A stretch of DNA of 64,000 nucleotides, from NCBI RefSeq assembly GCF_003669015.1, contig NZ_CP033069.1:4474501-4538500 (forward strand), read 5' to 3'. The notes below the pieces were generated by a model. It was not told where the DNA came from. It was given only the letters and a program-made list of their open reading frames with translations, and searched no databases. The DNA comes from Acidovorax sp. 1608163. GTDB lineage: Bacteria; Pseudomonadota; Gammaproteobacteria; Burkholderiales; Burkholderiaceae_C. Of the stretch, positions 1 through 16,218 are shown piece by piece (positions within the stretch are counted from its first letter, which is position 1; every line of letters starts with the position of its first letter). The position numbers and the translations under genes were made by a program.

Positions 1-4
1 CATG

Positions 5-47
5 AAAAACGCTCCCGGCCCGCCGAGAGGCAGGACGGGAGCGTTTT
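5..47 (-). terminator. Terminator after rpoC
   Basis: A 12-bp inverted repeat (arms 5-16 and 36-47, core ACGCTCCCG) lies directly after the rpoC stop as read on the minus strand. It ends in a run of five T on the transcript side. This is a standard intrinsic terminator closing the rplKAJL-rpoBC transcription unit. Confidence 0.9.
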
Positions 48-64
48 AGACGGCGCCCAAAGGC

Positions 65-4297
<4,233 letters not shown>

Positions 4298-4318
4298 AGT
4301 GACTCTTTCCTTTTCTGC

Positions 4319-8431
<4,113 letters not shown>

Positions 8432-8476
8432 GAGATCTCCGGGCAAAGACATGAGTCCTGGGTCTTCGACGACTGA

Positions 8477-8501
8477 CCCGCAAGGTGCTTTCCTTTGCGG
8501 G
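8477..8501 (-). other. Small hairpin in the rpoB leader
   Basis: A 7-bp stem (CCCGCAA pairing with TTGCGGG) with an 11-base loop lies about 45 bases upstream of the rpoB start. There is no T-run, so it is not a terminator. It may be an RNA-processing or translational-control element of the rplL-rpoB spacer; its function is not known from the sequence. Confidence 0.4.
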
Positions 8502-8653
8502 CTTGGCGGTTGGCCACTACCAACCATGGCGGACGGCGATGCATTGCACATCACCCGAACCAAGGTATCTTCTGCTGTCGGGGTTGTCAGAAGACACTCG
8601 AAACTCAACTCATTGCAGACTCGTAACGCCCTGCATCAAGTCACTTTTCGGGT

Positions 8654-8702
8654 GCGCTCTGAAAGCGCCAAAGGCTGGAGGCCCTTGAGGAGCACTCCAG
8701 CC
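8654..8702 (-). promoter_or_regulatory. Hairpin pair between rplL and rpoB, probable attenuator or processing site
   Basis: Starting 16 bases after the rplL stop there is an 8-bp stem (GGCTGGAG/CTCCAGCC, 8673-8702), followed by a second stem (GCGCT/AGCGC, 8654-8668). Neither has a clear T-run. In Escherichia coli the rplL-rpoB spacer holds a partial attenuator and an RNase III site that set the ratio of L7/L12 to polymerase. The position and structure here suggest the same role; this is inference. Confidence 0.55.
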
Positions 8703-8718
8703 CTTGAAAGAGACCGAA

Positions 8719-9096
<378 letters not shown>

Positions 9097-9135
9097 TTTT
9101 ATTTCCTAACAATTAGTTGGTTGTCTGCCGGGCTA

Positions 9136-9660
9136 TCAAGCCGCAACAGGTTCGGCGGCCGTTTCGGCTGCGCCTTCGCCTTTTTTCGCCGCCAGCGCGC
9201 CCAGCACAACTGCTGTACGCGACATGGGGGACATAAGCAAGCCACAAATCTGAGCCAGCAAAACTTCCTTGGAAGGAATGTTGGCCAGTTGCTTAACGCC
9301 GTTGACATCCAGGGCTTTGCCACCGAAAGCGCCACCGCGAATCACCAACTTGTCGTTGGTTTTCGCGAAATCGGCCACCACCTTAGCGGCAGCCACAGCG
9401 TCTTCGGAGAAGCCATAGATCAGCGGACCGGTCATCTGGTCGGCCACAACGTCAAATGCGCTACCAGCCACAGCACGGCGAGCCAGGGTGTTCTTCAGAA
9501 CACTCAGGGTGACGCCCTTGCTGCGTGCATCAACGCGCAGTTTGGTCATGTCGGCGACCGTGATGCCACGGTATTCCGCGATCACGAGCGTTTGAGCTTT
9601 AGCGGCGAGGCTGGTCACTTCACTGATGACCGCTTCTTTCTCACTGCGATTAAGACTCAA
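9136..9660 (-). CDS. rplJ: 50S ribosomal protein L10
   Basis: Stalk base protein, 174 residues, which binds 23S rRNA and the L7/L12 dimers and, in other bacteria, represses its own mRNA. The start is a TTG at 9660: the family N terminus [12 protein letters not shown] begins exactly there, and a perfect AAGGAG lies 6 bases before it, with no ATG in a suitable place. The [12 protein letters not shown] and LKNTLARRA segments are typical. The rare start codon may be part of the control of L10 synthesis. Confidence 0.97.
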   Translation of the reverse strand: MSLNRSEKEAVISEVTSLAAKAQTLVIAEYRGITVADMTKLRVDARSKGVTLSVLKNTLARRAVAGSAFDVVADQMTGPLIYGFSEDAVAAAKVVADFAKTNDKLVIRGGAFGGKALDVNGVKQLANIPSKEVLLAQICGLLMSPMSRTAVVLGALAAKKGEGAAETAAEPVAA

Positions 9661-9896
9661 GGTCTACTCCTTAAAATGCGCACTCGGCGATGGCCTTGTG
9701 CGCGCTCTTGTTGCAGCGACCAACTGTTTTGGAAAATTTCCATCTGCAGCGGGATCGCCATCTGCGTTGGCACCATCTCTGGCTTTAAGCGCGAGTAACT
9801 CACACACCAACGGTCTTGGATGGCCTGAAGCTACCGAGGTAGCCTCAGCCCACCACATCAATCTCGCCCGAAGGCAAGATTGAAGATTTTTTGCAA
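9661..9896 (-). promoter_or_regulatory. rplJ leader, probable L10 autoregulatory region
   Basis: This 236-base gap between rplA and rplJ holds two strong hairpins on the minus strand. One is a 10-bp stem capped by a UUCG tetraloop (9859-9882) right after the rplA stop. The other is a longer stem interrupted by bulges (9822-9850, GGCTGA...GGTAGC). In many bacteria the rplJ leader binds the L10(L12)4 complex and represses translation. The location fits that; the exact binding site cannot be assigned by eye. Confidence 0.55.
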
Positions 9897-10592
9897 TTAT
9901 GCTGCGATGGTTTGCGTATCCACGCGGACACCCAAGCCCATCGTGGAGGACACAGCCACCTTGCGCAGGTACAGACCCTTGCTGGTAGCTGGCTTGGCCT
10001 TGTTCAGGGCTTCAATCAGCGCAGCCAGGTTGCCTTGCAGCTTTTCGTTGTCGAACGAACGGCGACCGATCGTGCTGTGCACGATACCAGCCTTGTCGAC
10101 GCGGAATTGCACTTGACCCGCCTTGGCATTCTTCACAGCCGTAGCGACGTCAGGCGTCACGGTACCCACCTTGGGATTAGGCATCAGGCCACGTGGACCC
10201 AGGATCTGGCCCAGCGTACCCACAACGCGCATGGCGTCAGGGGCAGCAATCACCACGTCGAAAGGCATGTCGCCGGCCTTGACCATGGCGGCCAAGTCGT
10301 CCATACCCACGATGTCGGCACCTGCAGCCTTGGCTTCTTCAGCCTTGGCGCCTTGGGCGAACACGGCCACGCGAGTCGTCTTGCCGGTACCGTTAGGCAG
10401 CACCACAGCACCACGCACCACTTGGTCCGACTTCTTGGCATCAATGCCAAGTTGAACGGCCACATCGATGGATTCATCAAACTTGGCGGTAGCAGCTTCT
10501 TTCACGATTGCAACTGCTTCAGCGAAAGCGTACAGCTTGGTGCTGTCGACCTTGCCTTGCAGGGCTTTTTGCTTCTTTGTCAGCTTGGCCAT
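9897..10592 (-). CDS. rplA: 50S ribosomal protein L1
   Basis: Large-subunit protein of the L1 stalk, 231 residues, the usual size. It binds 23S rRNA near the exit site and represses the rplK-rplA mRNA in other bacteria. Recognisable segments are [13 protein letters not shown] at the N terminus, the signature [19 protein letters not shown], and the C-terminal [21 protein letters not shown]. Its ATG lies one base beyond the rplK stop codon, consistent with translational coupling. Confidence 0.99.
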   Translation of the reverse strand: MAKLTKKQKALQGKVDSTKLYAFAEAVAIVKEAATAKFDESIDVAVQLGIDAKKSDQVVRGAVVLPNGTGKTTRVAVFAQGAKAEEAKAAGADIVGMDDLAAMVKAGDMPFDVVIAAPDAMRVVGTLGQILGPRGLMPNPKVGTVTPDVATAVKNAKAGQVQFRVDKAGIVHSTIGRRSFDNEKLQGNLAALIEALNKAKPATSKGLYLRKVAVSSTMGLGVRVDTQTIAA

Positions 10593-10593
10593 T

Positions 10594-11025
10594 TTACAAA
10601 CCCTCCACCGTCACGCCCATGGAGCGTGCAGAGCCAGCCAGCGTGCGCACAGCGGCGTCGACGTTGGCAGCGTTCATATCCTTCAGCTTGGTCTTCGCGA
10701 TCTCTTCAAGCTGTGCGCGAGTGATCTTGCCGACCTTGGTCTTCAAAGGGTTGGAAGAACCCTTCTCGAGCTTGATGGCCTTCTTGATCAGAGTCGTCGC
10801 AGGCGGCGTCTTGATGATGAAGGTGAAGCTCTTGTCCGCAAAAGCCGTGATGACCACGGGCAATGGCAGGCCTGGCTCGACGCCCTGGGTCTGCGCATTG
10901 AATGCCTTGCAGAACTCCATGATGTTGAGGCCACGCTGACCCAGTGCGGGGCCGATTGGTGGGGATGGGTTGGCCTTACCTGCTGGGACTTGCAGCTTGA
11001 TAAAACCGACGATTTTCTTCGCCAT
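10594..11025 (-). CDS. rplK: 50S ribosomal protein L11
   Basis: Large-subunit protein of the GTPase centre, 143 residues, needed for factor-dependent GTP hydrolysis and RelA activation. The N-terminal domain has the conserved proline-rich [23 protein letters not shown] stretch (about residues 9-31). The C-terminal rRNA-binding domain ends with the family signature [19 protein letters not shown] sequence (here [16 protein letters not shown]). It is first in the rplK-rplA pair, 125 bases downstream of nusG. Confidence 0.99.
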   Translation of the reverse strand: MAKKIVGFIKLQVPAGKANPSPPIGPALGQRGLNIMEFCKAFNAQTQGVEPGLPLPVVITAFADKSFTFIIKTPPATTLIKKAIKLEKGSSNPLKTKVGKITRAQLEEIAKTKLKDMNAANVDAAVRTLAGSARSMGVTVEGL

Positions 11026-11150
11026 GCTTTGCTCCTTGCGGGTTGTAACGCCTGCCTATGCAACATGCACTAGCAGGCTCCCCGGGGGTTAACGACTCAC
11101 AAAACCTCTCGCACCGAGTCGAAAAATGCGAGGTATTTATTCCACTAGGC
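11026..11150 (-). promoter_or_regulatory. nusG-rplK spacer, candidate L1 control region
   Basis: This 125-base spacer precedes rplK and ends with a GGAG-containing ribosome site. In Escherichia coli the equivalent leader carries the L1-binding site that represses rplK-rplA, and also a promoter. Several short inverted repeats are visible, such as AGCCTGC/GCAGGC around 11046-11075. I cannot assign the L1 site or a promoter with confidence. Confidence 0.35.
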
Positions 11151-11744
11151 TCAGGTTTTTTCAACCTGTCCAAATTCCAATTCGACGGGTGTAGACCGGC
11201 CAAAAATCATCACAGAAACGCGCAGACGATTCTTTTCGTAGTTGACTTCTTCGACCGAGCCATTGAAGTCAGTGAATGGGCCCTCCTTGACCCGCACCAA
11301 CTCACCCACCATAAATTCGACCTTGTGGCGTGGCTTGTCAGTGCCTTCCTGCATCTGGCTGACGATCTTTTGCACCTCGTCTTCCGAGATGGGCGCAGGC
11401 CGATTCTTGACCCCACCAACGAAACCCGTCACTTTGTTGGTGTGCTTCACCAAGTGCCAAGTGTCGTCGTCCATCACCATTTCAACAAAGACATACCCAG
11501 GAAAAAGACGCCGCTCGGTCGTCTTCTTCTGGCCATTTTTCATCTCAACCACTTCTTCAGTGGGGACGAGAATTCGGCCAAATTTGTCTTGCATGCCAGC
11601 GCGGCCGATGCGCTCGACAATGTTGCGCTCAACCGCCTTTTCCATGCCCGAATAGGCATGAACGATGTACCAACGCAAATCAGGATTAGAGGGCGTAGAT
11701 GAAACGGGCGCACCGCCATCGGCCACCACTGCATCGGTTGTCAT
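11151..11744 (-). CDS. nusG: Transcription termination/antitermination protein NusG
   Basis: Transcription elongation factor of 197 residues that binds RNA polymerase and links it to Rho or to the ribosome. The N-terminal NGN domain includes [18 protein letters not shown] and FPGYVFVEM. The C-terminal KOW domain includes [17 protein letters not shown] and ends [12 protein letters not shown] chose the ATG at 11744 because it overlaps the secE stop as ATGA, a typical coupling arrangement. A second ATG 12 bases upstream is less likely. An N-terminal stretch of about 20 residues is poorly conserved. Confidence 0.97.
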   Translation of the reverse strand: MTTDAVVADGGAPVSSTPSNPDLRWYIVHAYSGMEKAVERNIVERIGRAGMQDKFGRILVPTEEVVEMKNGQKKTTERRLFPGYVFVEMVMDDDTWHLVKHTNKVTGFVGGVKNRPAPISEDEVQKIVSQMQEGTDKPRHKVEFMVGELVRVKEGPFTDFNGSVEEVNYEKNRLRVSVMIFGRSTPVELEFGQVEKT

Positions 11745-12127
11745 GACTTTCTCCATCCCAAAATGAGGTCGTAAAAGACCCATTCCAGCGTTTTATCCGT
11801 GAACCACAGAAACAAGGCCATGATGACCACAAAGGCAAAAACGTAAGCCGTTATTTGCAGTGTTTCTTTTCGGGTTGGCCAAACCACTTTTTTGACTTCG
11901 CGCCAAGCATCACGCGCAAATGCAACAAACTGGCGGCCCGACTCAGAAACCAAGAAAACGCCCACAGCAGCCAACAGTCCGACAATCAGGGCCGCCCACT
12001 GAGCGTATACACCTTGCTTTCCAAGCAAATAAAAACCAGCAATAGCAGCTAGCACCAAAGCAACAGCAGCAGCGAGCTTTGCTTTGTCCGCACCGGAACT
12101 TACGGTTTCAACCTGTGAGGCAGCCAT
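11741..12127 (-). CDS. secE: Preprotein translocase subunit SecE
   Basis: Essential small subunit of the SecYEG channel in the inner membrane, 128 residues. Three hydrophobic segments are visible, as in the enterobacterial form: about residues 22-40, 45-62 and 95-115. Between the second and third lies the conserved cytoplasmic [14 protein letters not shown] motif. I chose the ATG at 12127; a GTG five codons upstream (12142) is an alternative. The stop overlaps the nusG start by four bases. Confidence 0.95.
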   Translation of the reverse strand: MAASQVETVSSGADKAKLAAAVALVLAAIAGFYLLGKQGVYAQWAALIVGLLAAVGVFLVSESGRQFVAFARDAWREVKKVVWPTRKETLQITAYVFAFVVIMALFLWFTDKTLEWVFYDLILGWRKS

Positions 12128-12173
12128 GTTTGATACTTTCACTTCATTTCACACGGCATCACACAAGACACCG

Positions 12174-12198
12174 AAGCCCGCCAGATCCTGGCGGGCTT
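12174..12198. other. Strong hairpin between tRNA-Trp and secE
   Basis: An 11-bp perfect stem (AAGCCCGCCAG / CTGGCGGGCTT) with a 3-base loop lies between tRNA-Trp and secE. On the minus strand it is not followed by a T-run, so it is not a classical terminator for the tuf-tRNA transcript. It could be a processing stem, a weak attenuator or a boundary between the tRNA-tuf part and the secE-nusG part. Confidence 0.6.
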
Positions 12199-12216
12199 TG
12201 ATTGAGCCACTTTAAG

Positions 12217-12292
12217 TGGCAGGGGCAGTAGGAATCGAACCTACAACCTTCGGTTTTGGAGACCGACGCTCTGCCAATTGAGCTATACCCCT
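12217..12292 (-). tRNA. tRNA-Trp (CCA)
   Basis: A 76-base cloverleaf with encoded CCA. The acceptor stem AGGGGTA pairs with TGCCCCT, the T loop is GTTCGATTC, and the anticodon loop CTCCAAA places CCA at positions 34-36. It sits between tuf and secE, as in many proteobacteria. Confidence 0.98.
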
Positions 12293-12305
12293 ATACACAA
12301 ACTAA

Positions 12306-13496
12306 TTAAGCAATGATCTTGGCAACCACGCCGGCGCCCACAGTGCGGCCGCCTTCGCGGATAGCAAAGCGCAGGCCTTCTTCCATAGCGATGGGGTTGA
12401 TCAGCTTCACAGTGATCGACACGTTGTCGCCAGGCATGACCATTTCCTTGTCGGCTGGCAGCTCGATGGCGCCAGTCACGTCAGTCGTACGGAAGTAGAA
12501 CTGAGGACGGTAGTTGTTGAAGAAAGGCGTGTGACGGCCGCCTTCGTCCTTGCTCAGCACATACACTTCGGCAGTGAAGTGGGTGTGTGGCTTGATCGAG
12601 TTGGGCTTGCACAGCACTTGGCCGCGCTCGACGTCTTCGCGCTTGGTGCCGCGCAGCAGCAGGCCAACGTTGTCGCCAGCTTGACCTTGGTCCAGCAGCT
12701 TGCGGAACATTTCCACGCCGGTGCAGGTGGTCTTTTGTGTGTCGCGGATACCGACGATTTCGATTTCTTCGCCGACCTTGATGATGCCGCGCTCGATACG
12801 GCCCGTCACCACGGTGCCACGACCGGAGATCGAGAACACGTCTTCCACAGGCATCAGGAAGGCACCGTCCACAGCGCGCTCAGGCGTAGGGATGTAGGTG
12901 TCCAGGGCTTCGGCCAGCTTGTCGATGGCTTGTTCGCCCAGAGGGCCCTTGTCGCCTTCCAGAGCCAGCTTGGCGGAACCACGCACGATGGGGGTGTCGT
13001 CGCCAGGGAAGCTGTATTTGTCCAGGAGTTCGCGAACTTCCATTTCGACGAGTTCCAGCAGTTCTTCGTCGTCCACCATGTCGCACTTGTTCAGGAACAC
13101 GATGATGTAAGGCACGCCCACTTGGCGGGCCAGCAGGATGTGTTCGCGGGTCTGGGGCATTGGGCCGTCAGCAGCGGAGCACACCAAGATAGCGCCGTCC
13201 ATTTGGGCAGCGCCGGTGATCATGTTCTTCACATAGTCAGCGTGGCCAGGGCAGTCCACGTGAGCGTAGTGGCGGTTGGCGGTTTCGTATTCAACGTGGG
13301 CAGTGTTGATGGTAATGCCGCGTGCCTTTTCTTCGGGCGCTGCGTCGATTTCATCGTACTTCTTGGCTTCGCCGCCAAACTTGGCAGACAGCACGGTAGC
13401 GATAGCAGCCGTCAGGGTTGTCTTGCCATGGTCCACGTGACCGATGGTGCCCACGTTGACGTGGGGCTTGGTGCGTTCGAATTTTCCTTTTGCCAT
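12306..13496 (-). CDS. tuf: Elongation factor Tu (first copy)
   Basis: Translation GTPase of 396 residues that delivers aminoacyl-tRNA to the ribosome. The P-loop GHVDHGKTT is near residue 19, followed by DCPGHADYV (G3) and NKCD (G4). The C-terminal beta-barrel domains are complete and end [10 protein letters not shown]. It lies in the tRNA-tuf-tRNA-secE arrangement typical of tufB. GGAG lies about 10 bases before the ATG. The coding sequence is almost identical to the second copy at 49698-50888; I found four silent differences. Confidence 0.99.
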   Translation of the reverse strand: MAKGKFERTKPHVNVGTIGHVDHGKTTLTAAIATVLSAKFGGEAKKYDEIDAAPEEKARGITINTAHVEYETANRHYAHVDCPGHADYVKNMITGAAQMDGAILVCSAADGPMPQTREHILLARQVGVPYIIVFLNKCDMVDDEELLELVEMEVRELLDKYSFPGDDTPIVRGSAKLALEGDKGPLGEQAIDKLAEALDTYIPTPERAVDGAFLMPVEDVFSISGRGTVVTGRIERGIIKVGEEIEIVGIRDTQKTTCTGVEMFRKLLDQGQAGDNVGLLLRGTKREDVERGQVLCKPNSIKPHTHFTAEVYVLSKDEGGRHTPFFNNYRPQFYFRTTDVTGAIELPADKEMVMPGDNVSITVKLINPIAMEEGLRFAIREGGRTVGAGVVAKIIA

Positions 13497-13569
13497 TTTT
13501 CCGACTCCGAAAAATATCTATTTCAAAAAACAGGATCTTGGCGCAACCAGAACCGGACGCACCCGAAAG

Positions 13570-13645
<76 letters not shown>

Positions 13646-13697
13646 ATCCAAGCATCACATCAATGATGTCAGACGAAACTACAAAACCAAAACAATG

Positions 13698-13771
13698 TGG
13701 AGCGGGAGACGGGAATCGAACCCGCGTCATTAGCTTGGAAGGCTAGGGTTCTACCATTGAACTACTCCCGC
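13698..13771 (-). tRNA. tRNA-Gly (TCC)
   Basis: A 74-base cloverleaf with encoded CCA. The acceptor stem GCGGGAG pairs with CTCCCGC. The loop CTTCCAA gives anticodon TCC. The outermost anticodon-stem pair (27-43) reads as C-A, a mismatch, while the rest of the molecule is regular. Confidence 0.97.
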
Positions 13772-13830
13772 ACAAGCCAACGACTCCTGCGAAGCCTGCA
13801 CAACCCAACAGACAAACTCACACTAAATTT

Positions 13831-13916
13831 TGGTGGAGGGGACTGGATTCGAACCAGTGTAGGCGTAAGCCAACAGATTTACAGTCTGCCCCCTTTAGCC
13901 ACTCGGGCACCCCTCC
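13831..13916 (-). tRNA. tRNA-Tyr (GTA)
   Basis: An 86-base class II tRNA with a long variable arm and encoded CCA. The acceptor stem GGAGGGG pairs with CCCCTCC, and the loop CTGTAAA gives anticodon GTA. It belongs to the Tyr-Gly-Thr-tuf array found in many proteobacteria. Confidence 0.98.
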
Positions 13917-13987
13917 GATCAGCCTTGAATTCTAGCACGGTTTTTGCAAACCCGAACAAAACCCGAAATTCAAGCAACATATTTATC

Positions 13988-14063
13988 TGGTGCGGCTGGC
14001 GGGGATCGAACCCACGACCCTTGGCTTCGGAGGCCAATACTCTATCCACTGAGCTACAGCCGC
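13988..14063 (-). tRNA. tRNA-Arg (CCG)
   Basis: A 76-base cloverleaf with encoded CCA. The acceptor stem GCGGCTG pairs with CAGCCGC. The anticodon stem TTGGC/GCCAA closes the loop CTCCGAA, giving anticodon CCG, which reads the arginine codon CGG. It is first in the minus-strand tRNA array. A GATAAT hexamer (14087-14092) just upstream may be the -10 box of the array; no convincing -35 box was found. Confidence 0.97.
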
Positions 14064-14125
14064 ACGAATTCACATGTTAGCCATGGATTATCGCACGGAG
14101 CAACGCTCCAGGCGATCACCTTGCA

Positions 14126-14761
14126 CTACGTGTCAGCAACGGGCCAGCAAAGCCCCACCCCCTGCAAAAAAGCATCCGTCGCACGCCCCCCCACACTCAC
14201 CAGATCAAACCCGCCCTGCCCAAGAATCCAGTTTTGAATCAACCCGTCGAACAGCGCATGCAATGACACAGCCGCCTCATGCGGAGACAAGGGCATGCTC
14301 AATCGCCCCCCCTCCACAGCCAGCGCAAAGTCGCGAGCCAGCTGGGCAGTGAAATTACCCGACGCGGCAATGTGCCGATCCCGCACCGCAGCCATTTCAT
14401 CCACGTACTCCACCTTGTACATGGCAATCTCAAAAACCCGCCGAGCCTGCGCATTGGACGCCACCGCATGAAGCACAAACGCCATGACCGCGCGCAAGCG
14501 CCCTACGGGATCTCCGCCCGCCACACACGAAAACTGAGCACACCCTTGCTCCAGCGGCAAAGTCACCCGATCCATCATGGCATTGAACAGATCCACCTTG
14601 TCCTTGAAATGCCAGTAGATCGCGCCGCGGGTAGCCCCCGCAGCGCTGGCAATGTCACTTAAAGACGCACGCGACACGCCCTTCTCACAAAACACACGCT
14701 CGGCCGCATCAATCAGGCCATTGCGCGTAGCCGCCGCATCTTCTTTTGTTCTGCGAACCAT
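14126..14761 (-). CDS. TetR-family repressor of the adjacent efflux operon
   Basis: A 211-residue regulator of the AcrR/TtgR branch. The N terminus MVRRTKEDAAATRNGLIDAA is typical of that branch, and the helix-turn-helix includes SLSDIASAAGATRGAIYWHFKDK (about residues 32-54). The C-terminal two-thirds is a variable ligand-binding domain. I chose the ATG at 14761 by family alignment; an ATG four codons upstream is possible. It is divergent from the RND pump genes, with a palindromic operator at 14814-14841, so it most likely represses both itself and the pump until a toxic ligand binds. The ligand cannot be inferred. Confidence 0.93.
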   Translation of the reverse strand: MVRRTKEDAAATRNGLIDAAERVFCEKGVSRASLSDIASAAGATRGAIYWHFKDKVDLFNAMMDRVTLPLEQGCAQFSCVAGGDPVGRLRAVMAFVLHAVASNAQARRVFEIAMYKVEYVDEMAAVRDRHIAASGNFTAQLARDFALAVEGGRLSMPLSPHEAAVSLHALFDGLIQNWILGQGGFDLVSVGGRATDAFLQGVGLCWPVADT

Positions 14762-14813
14762 TTCGCCATCCATTTCTACAAGCACCGCCATCGCCAGCAC
14801 GTGCTGCAAATTC

Positions 14814-14841
14814 ATTATACATTCATGACTGTATGTATAAT
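14814..14841. promoter_or_regulatory. Operator with divergent -10 boxes for the repressor and the efflux operon
   Basis: A 28-bp inverted repeat with 9-base arms ATTATACAT and ATGTATAAT lies between the two divergent genes. Each arm contains a consensus TATAAT: on the plus strand at 14836-14841 (pump) and on the minus strand at 14814-14819 (repressor). Binding of the TetR-type repressor here would block both promoters. The role is inferred from position and symmetry. Confidence 0.8.
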
Positions 14842-14950
14842 CTCTCAGCAGCCATGTCGGGTTTTCGCGCCCCTGCCATCTTTTGTGGCCATCTTGTTTC
14901 AGGCTACGGGCACATCAGCCCTCCTCTCGCCTCATCACCAAAGGATTTCC

Positions 14951-16207
14951 ATGCTTCGCTTGCATGATGAACAACCCGTTCAACAAACATCCAACAGAAC
15001 ACAGCACCTGCTTCTCGGGAGCCTTGTCGCAACCAGCCTATTGCTAGCCGCTTGCGGCAAAGAGGCGTCGGCACCAGCTGGAGCAGGCGGCCAAAAGCCT
15101 GCAGTAGAGGTCGGAACAGTGACAGCGACGCCCGGCGACATTGGGCTGGTGACCGAACTGCCAGGGCGTGTAGAGGCCTCTCGCGTTGCACAAGTGAGGG
15201 CTCGGGCTGCAGGGATCTTGCAGCAGCGAACCTTCAAGGAGGGCAGCGATGTCAAGGCTGGGCAGTCTTTGTTCAAAATCGACGAGGCCCCATATGCAGC
15301 AGCCCTGGACAGCGCCAAAGCCAGCCAGGCCAAAGCCGAAGCCAACCTGGCGCAGACCCAAGCCCAACTGGAGCGTTATCGCCCGCTCGTCGAAGCCAAC
15401 GCCATCAGCAAGCAAGACTATGTGAACGCCGAAGCGGCGCTCAAGCAATCTCAAGCCGATGTGGCCTCGGCCAAGGCGGCCGTGCGCACGGCAGGCATCA
15501 ACCTGGGTTACGCCAGCGTCTCGGCCCCCATTTCCGGGCGCATTGGGCGTGCCTTGGTAACCGAGGGCGCCTTGGTCGGCCAAGGGGAAGCAACCCCTTT
15601 GGCGGTGATTCAACAGATTGACCCGGTGTACGTGAACTTCACCCAGTCTGCGAACGACATCTTGCAATTGCGCAAAGCCATGGCCAACGGGCAGTTCAAG
15701 CGCGCAGACGGCAAGGAGGCCGCCAGCGTTCGCTTGATCCTGAGCGATGGCACTGAATACGCCCAAGCAGGCAAGCTGCTTTTTTCTGATTTGTCCGTGG
15801 ACGCGAGCACGGGTCAGGTGACCTTGCGCGCAGAAGTCCCCAACCCCAAGGGCGAGTTGTTGCCAGGCCTGTATCTGCGTGTGCGACTGGAACAGGCACA
15901 GGCCAGCAATGCCATCACGCTGCCTCAACAAGCGGTCACGCGCACGCAGCAAGGGGACACAGTCAGCGTGGTGGGTGATGACGGAAAGATCAGCCAGCGC
16001 ACCGTCAAGATCAGTGCGGCACAAAACAACCGCTGGGTCGTGCGTGAAGGCCTGCAAGCGGGCGAAAAGGTCATGGTGGATGGCTTTCAGAAACTGCAGA
16101 TGCTGCCCCCAGGCACTCCCGTTAAAGCCGTGCCATGGCAGGCGCCCGGACAGGCTGCAACGCCCGCTCCGGCCCCGGCAGCCGATGCATCTGCAGCCAA
16201 GCCCTGA
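14951..16207 (+). CDS. acrA: RND efflux periplasmic adaptor (AcrA/MexA/TtgA type)
   Basis: Membrane-fusion protein of a tripartite drug efflux pump, 418 residues. It begins with a lipoprotein signal ending LLLAAC with the lipidated Cys at residue 35, so it is anchored to the inner membrane from the periplasm. The lipoyl-like half motifs (GRVEASRVAQVRARAAGIL and SAPISGRIGRALVTEGALV) flank a coiled-coil hairpin rich in Ala, Gln and Lys. AAGGA lies 6 bases before the ATG. The acrB gene follows after 11 bases. Confidence 0.96.
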   Translation: MLRLHDEQPVQQTSNRTQHLLLGSLVATSLLLAACGKEASAPAGAGGQKPAVEVGTVTATPGDIGLVTELPGRVEASRVAQVRARAAGILQQRTFKEGSDVKAGQSLFKIDEAPYAAALDSAKASQAKAEANLAQTQAQLERYRPLVEANAISKQDYVNAEAALKQSQADVASAKAAVRTAGINLGYASVSAPISGRIGRALVTEGALVGQGEATPLAVIQQIDPVYVNFTQSANDILQLRKAMANGQFKRADGKEAASVRLILSDGTEYAQAGKLLFSDLSVDASTGQVTLRAEVPNPKGELLPGLYLRVRLEQAQASNAITLPQQAVTRTQQGDTVSVVGDDGKISQRTVKISAAQNNRWVVREGLQAGEKVMVDGFQKLQMLPPGTPVKAVPWQAPGQAATPAPAPAADASAAKP

Positions 16208-16218
16208 GAGGCACGCAC

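Noticed and set aside
8432..8608. A 59-codon N-terminal extension of rpoB
   Set aside because: The family start and a Shine-Dalgarno sequence are at 8431; the extension lies in the hairpin-containing leader.
14801..14950. A 50-codon extension of the AcrA-like protein
   Set aside because: It would start inside the operator and destroy the lipoprotein signal; the ATG at 14951 has a strong ribosome site.
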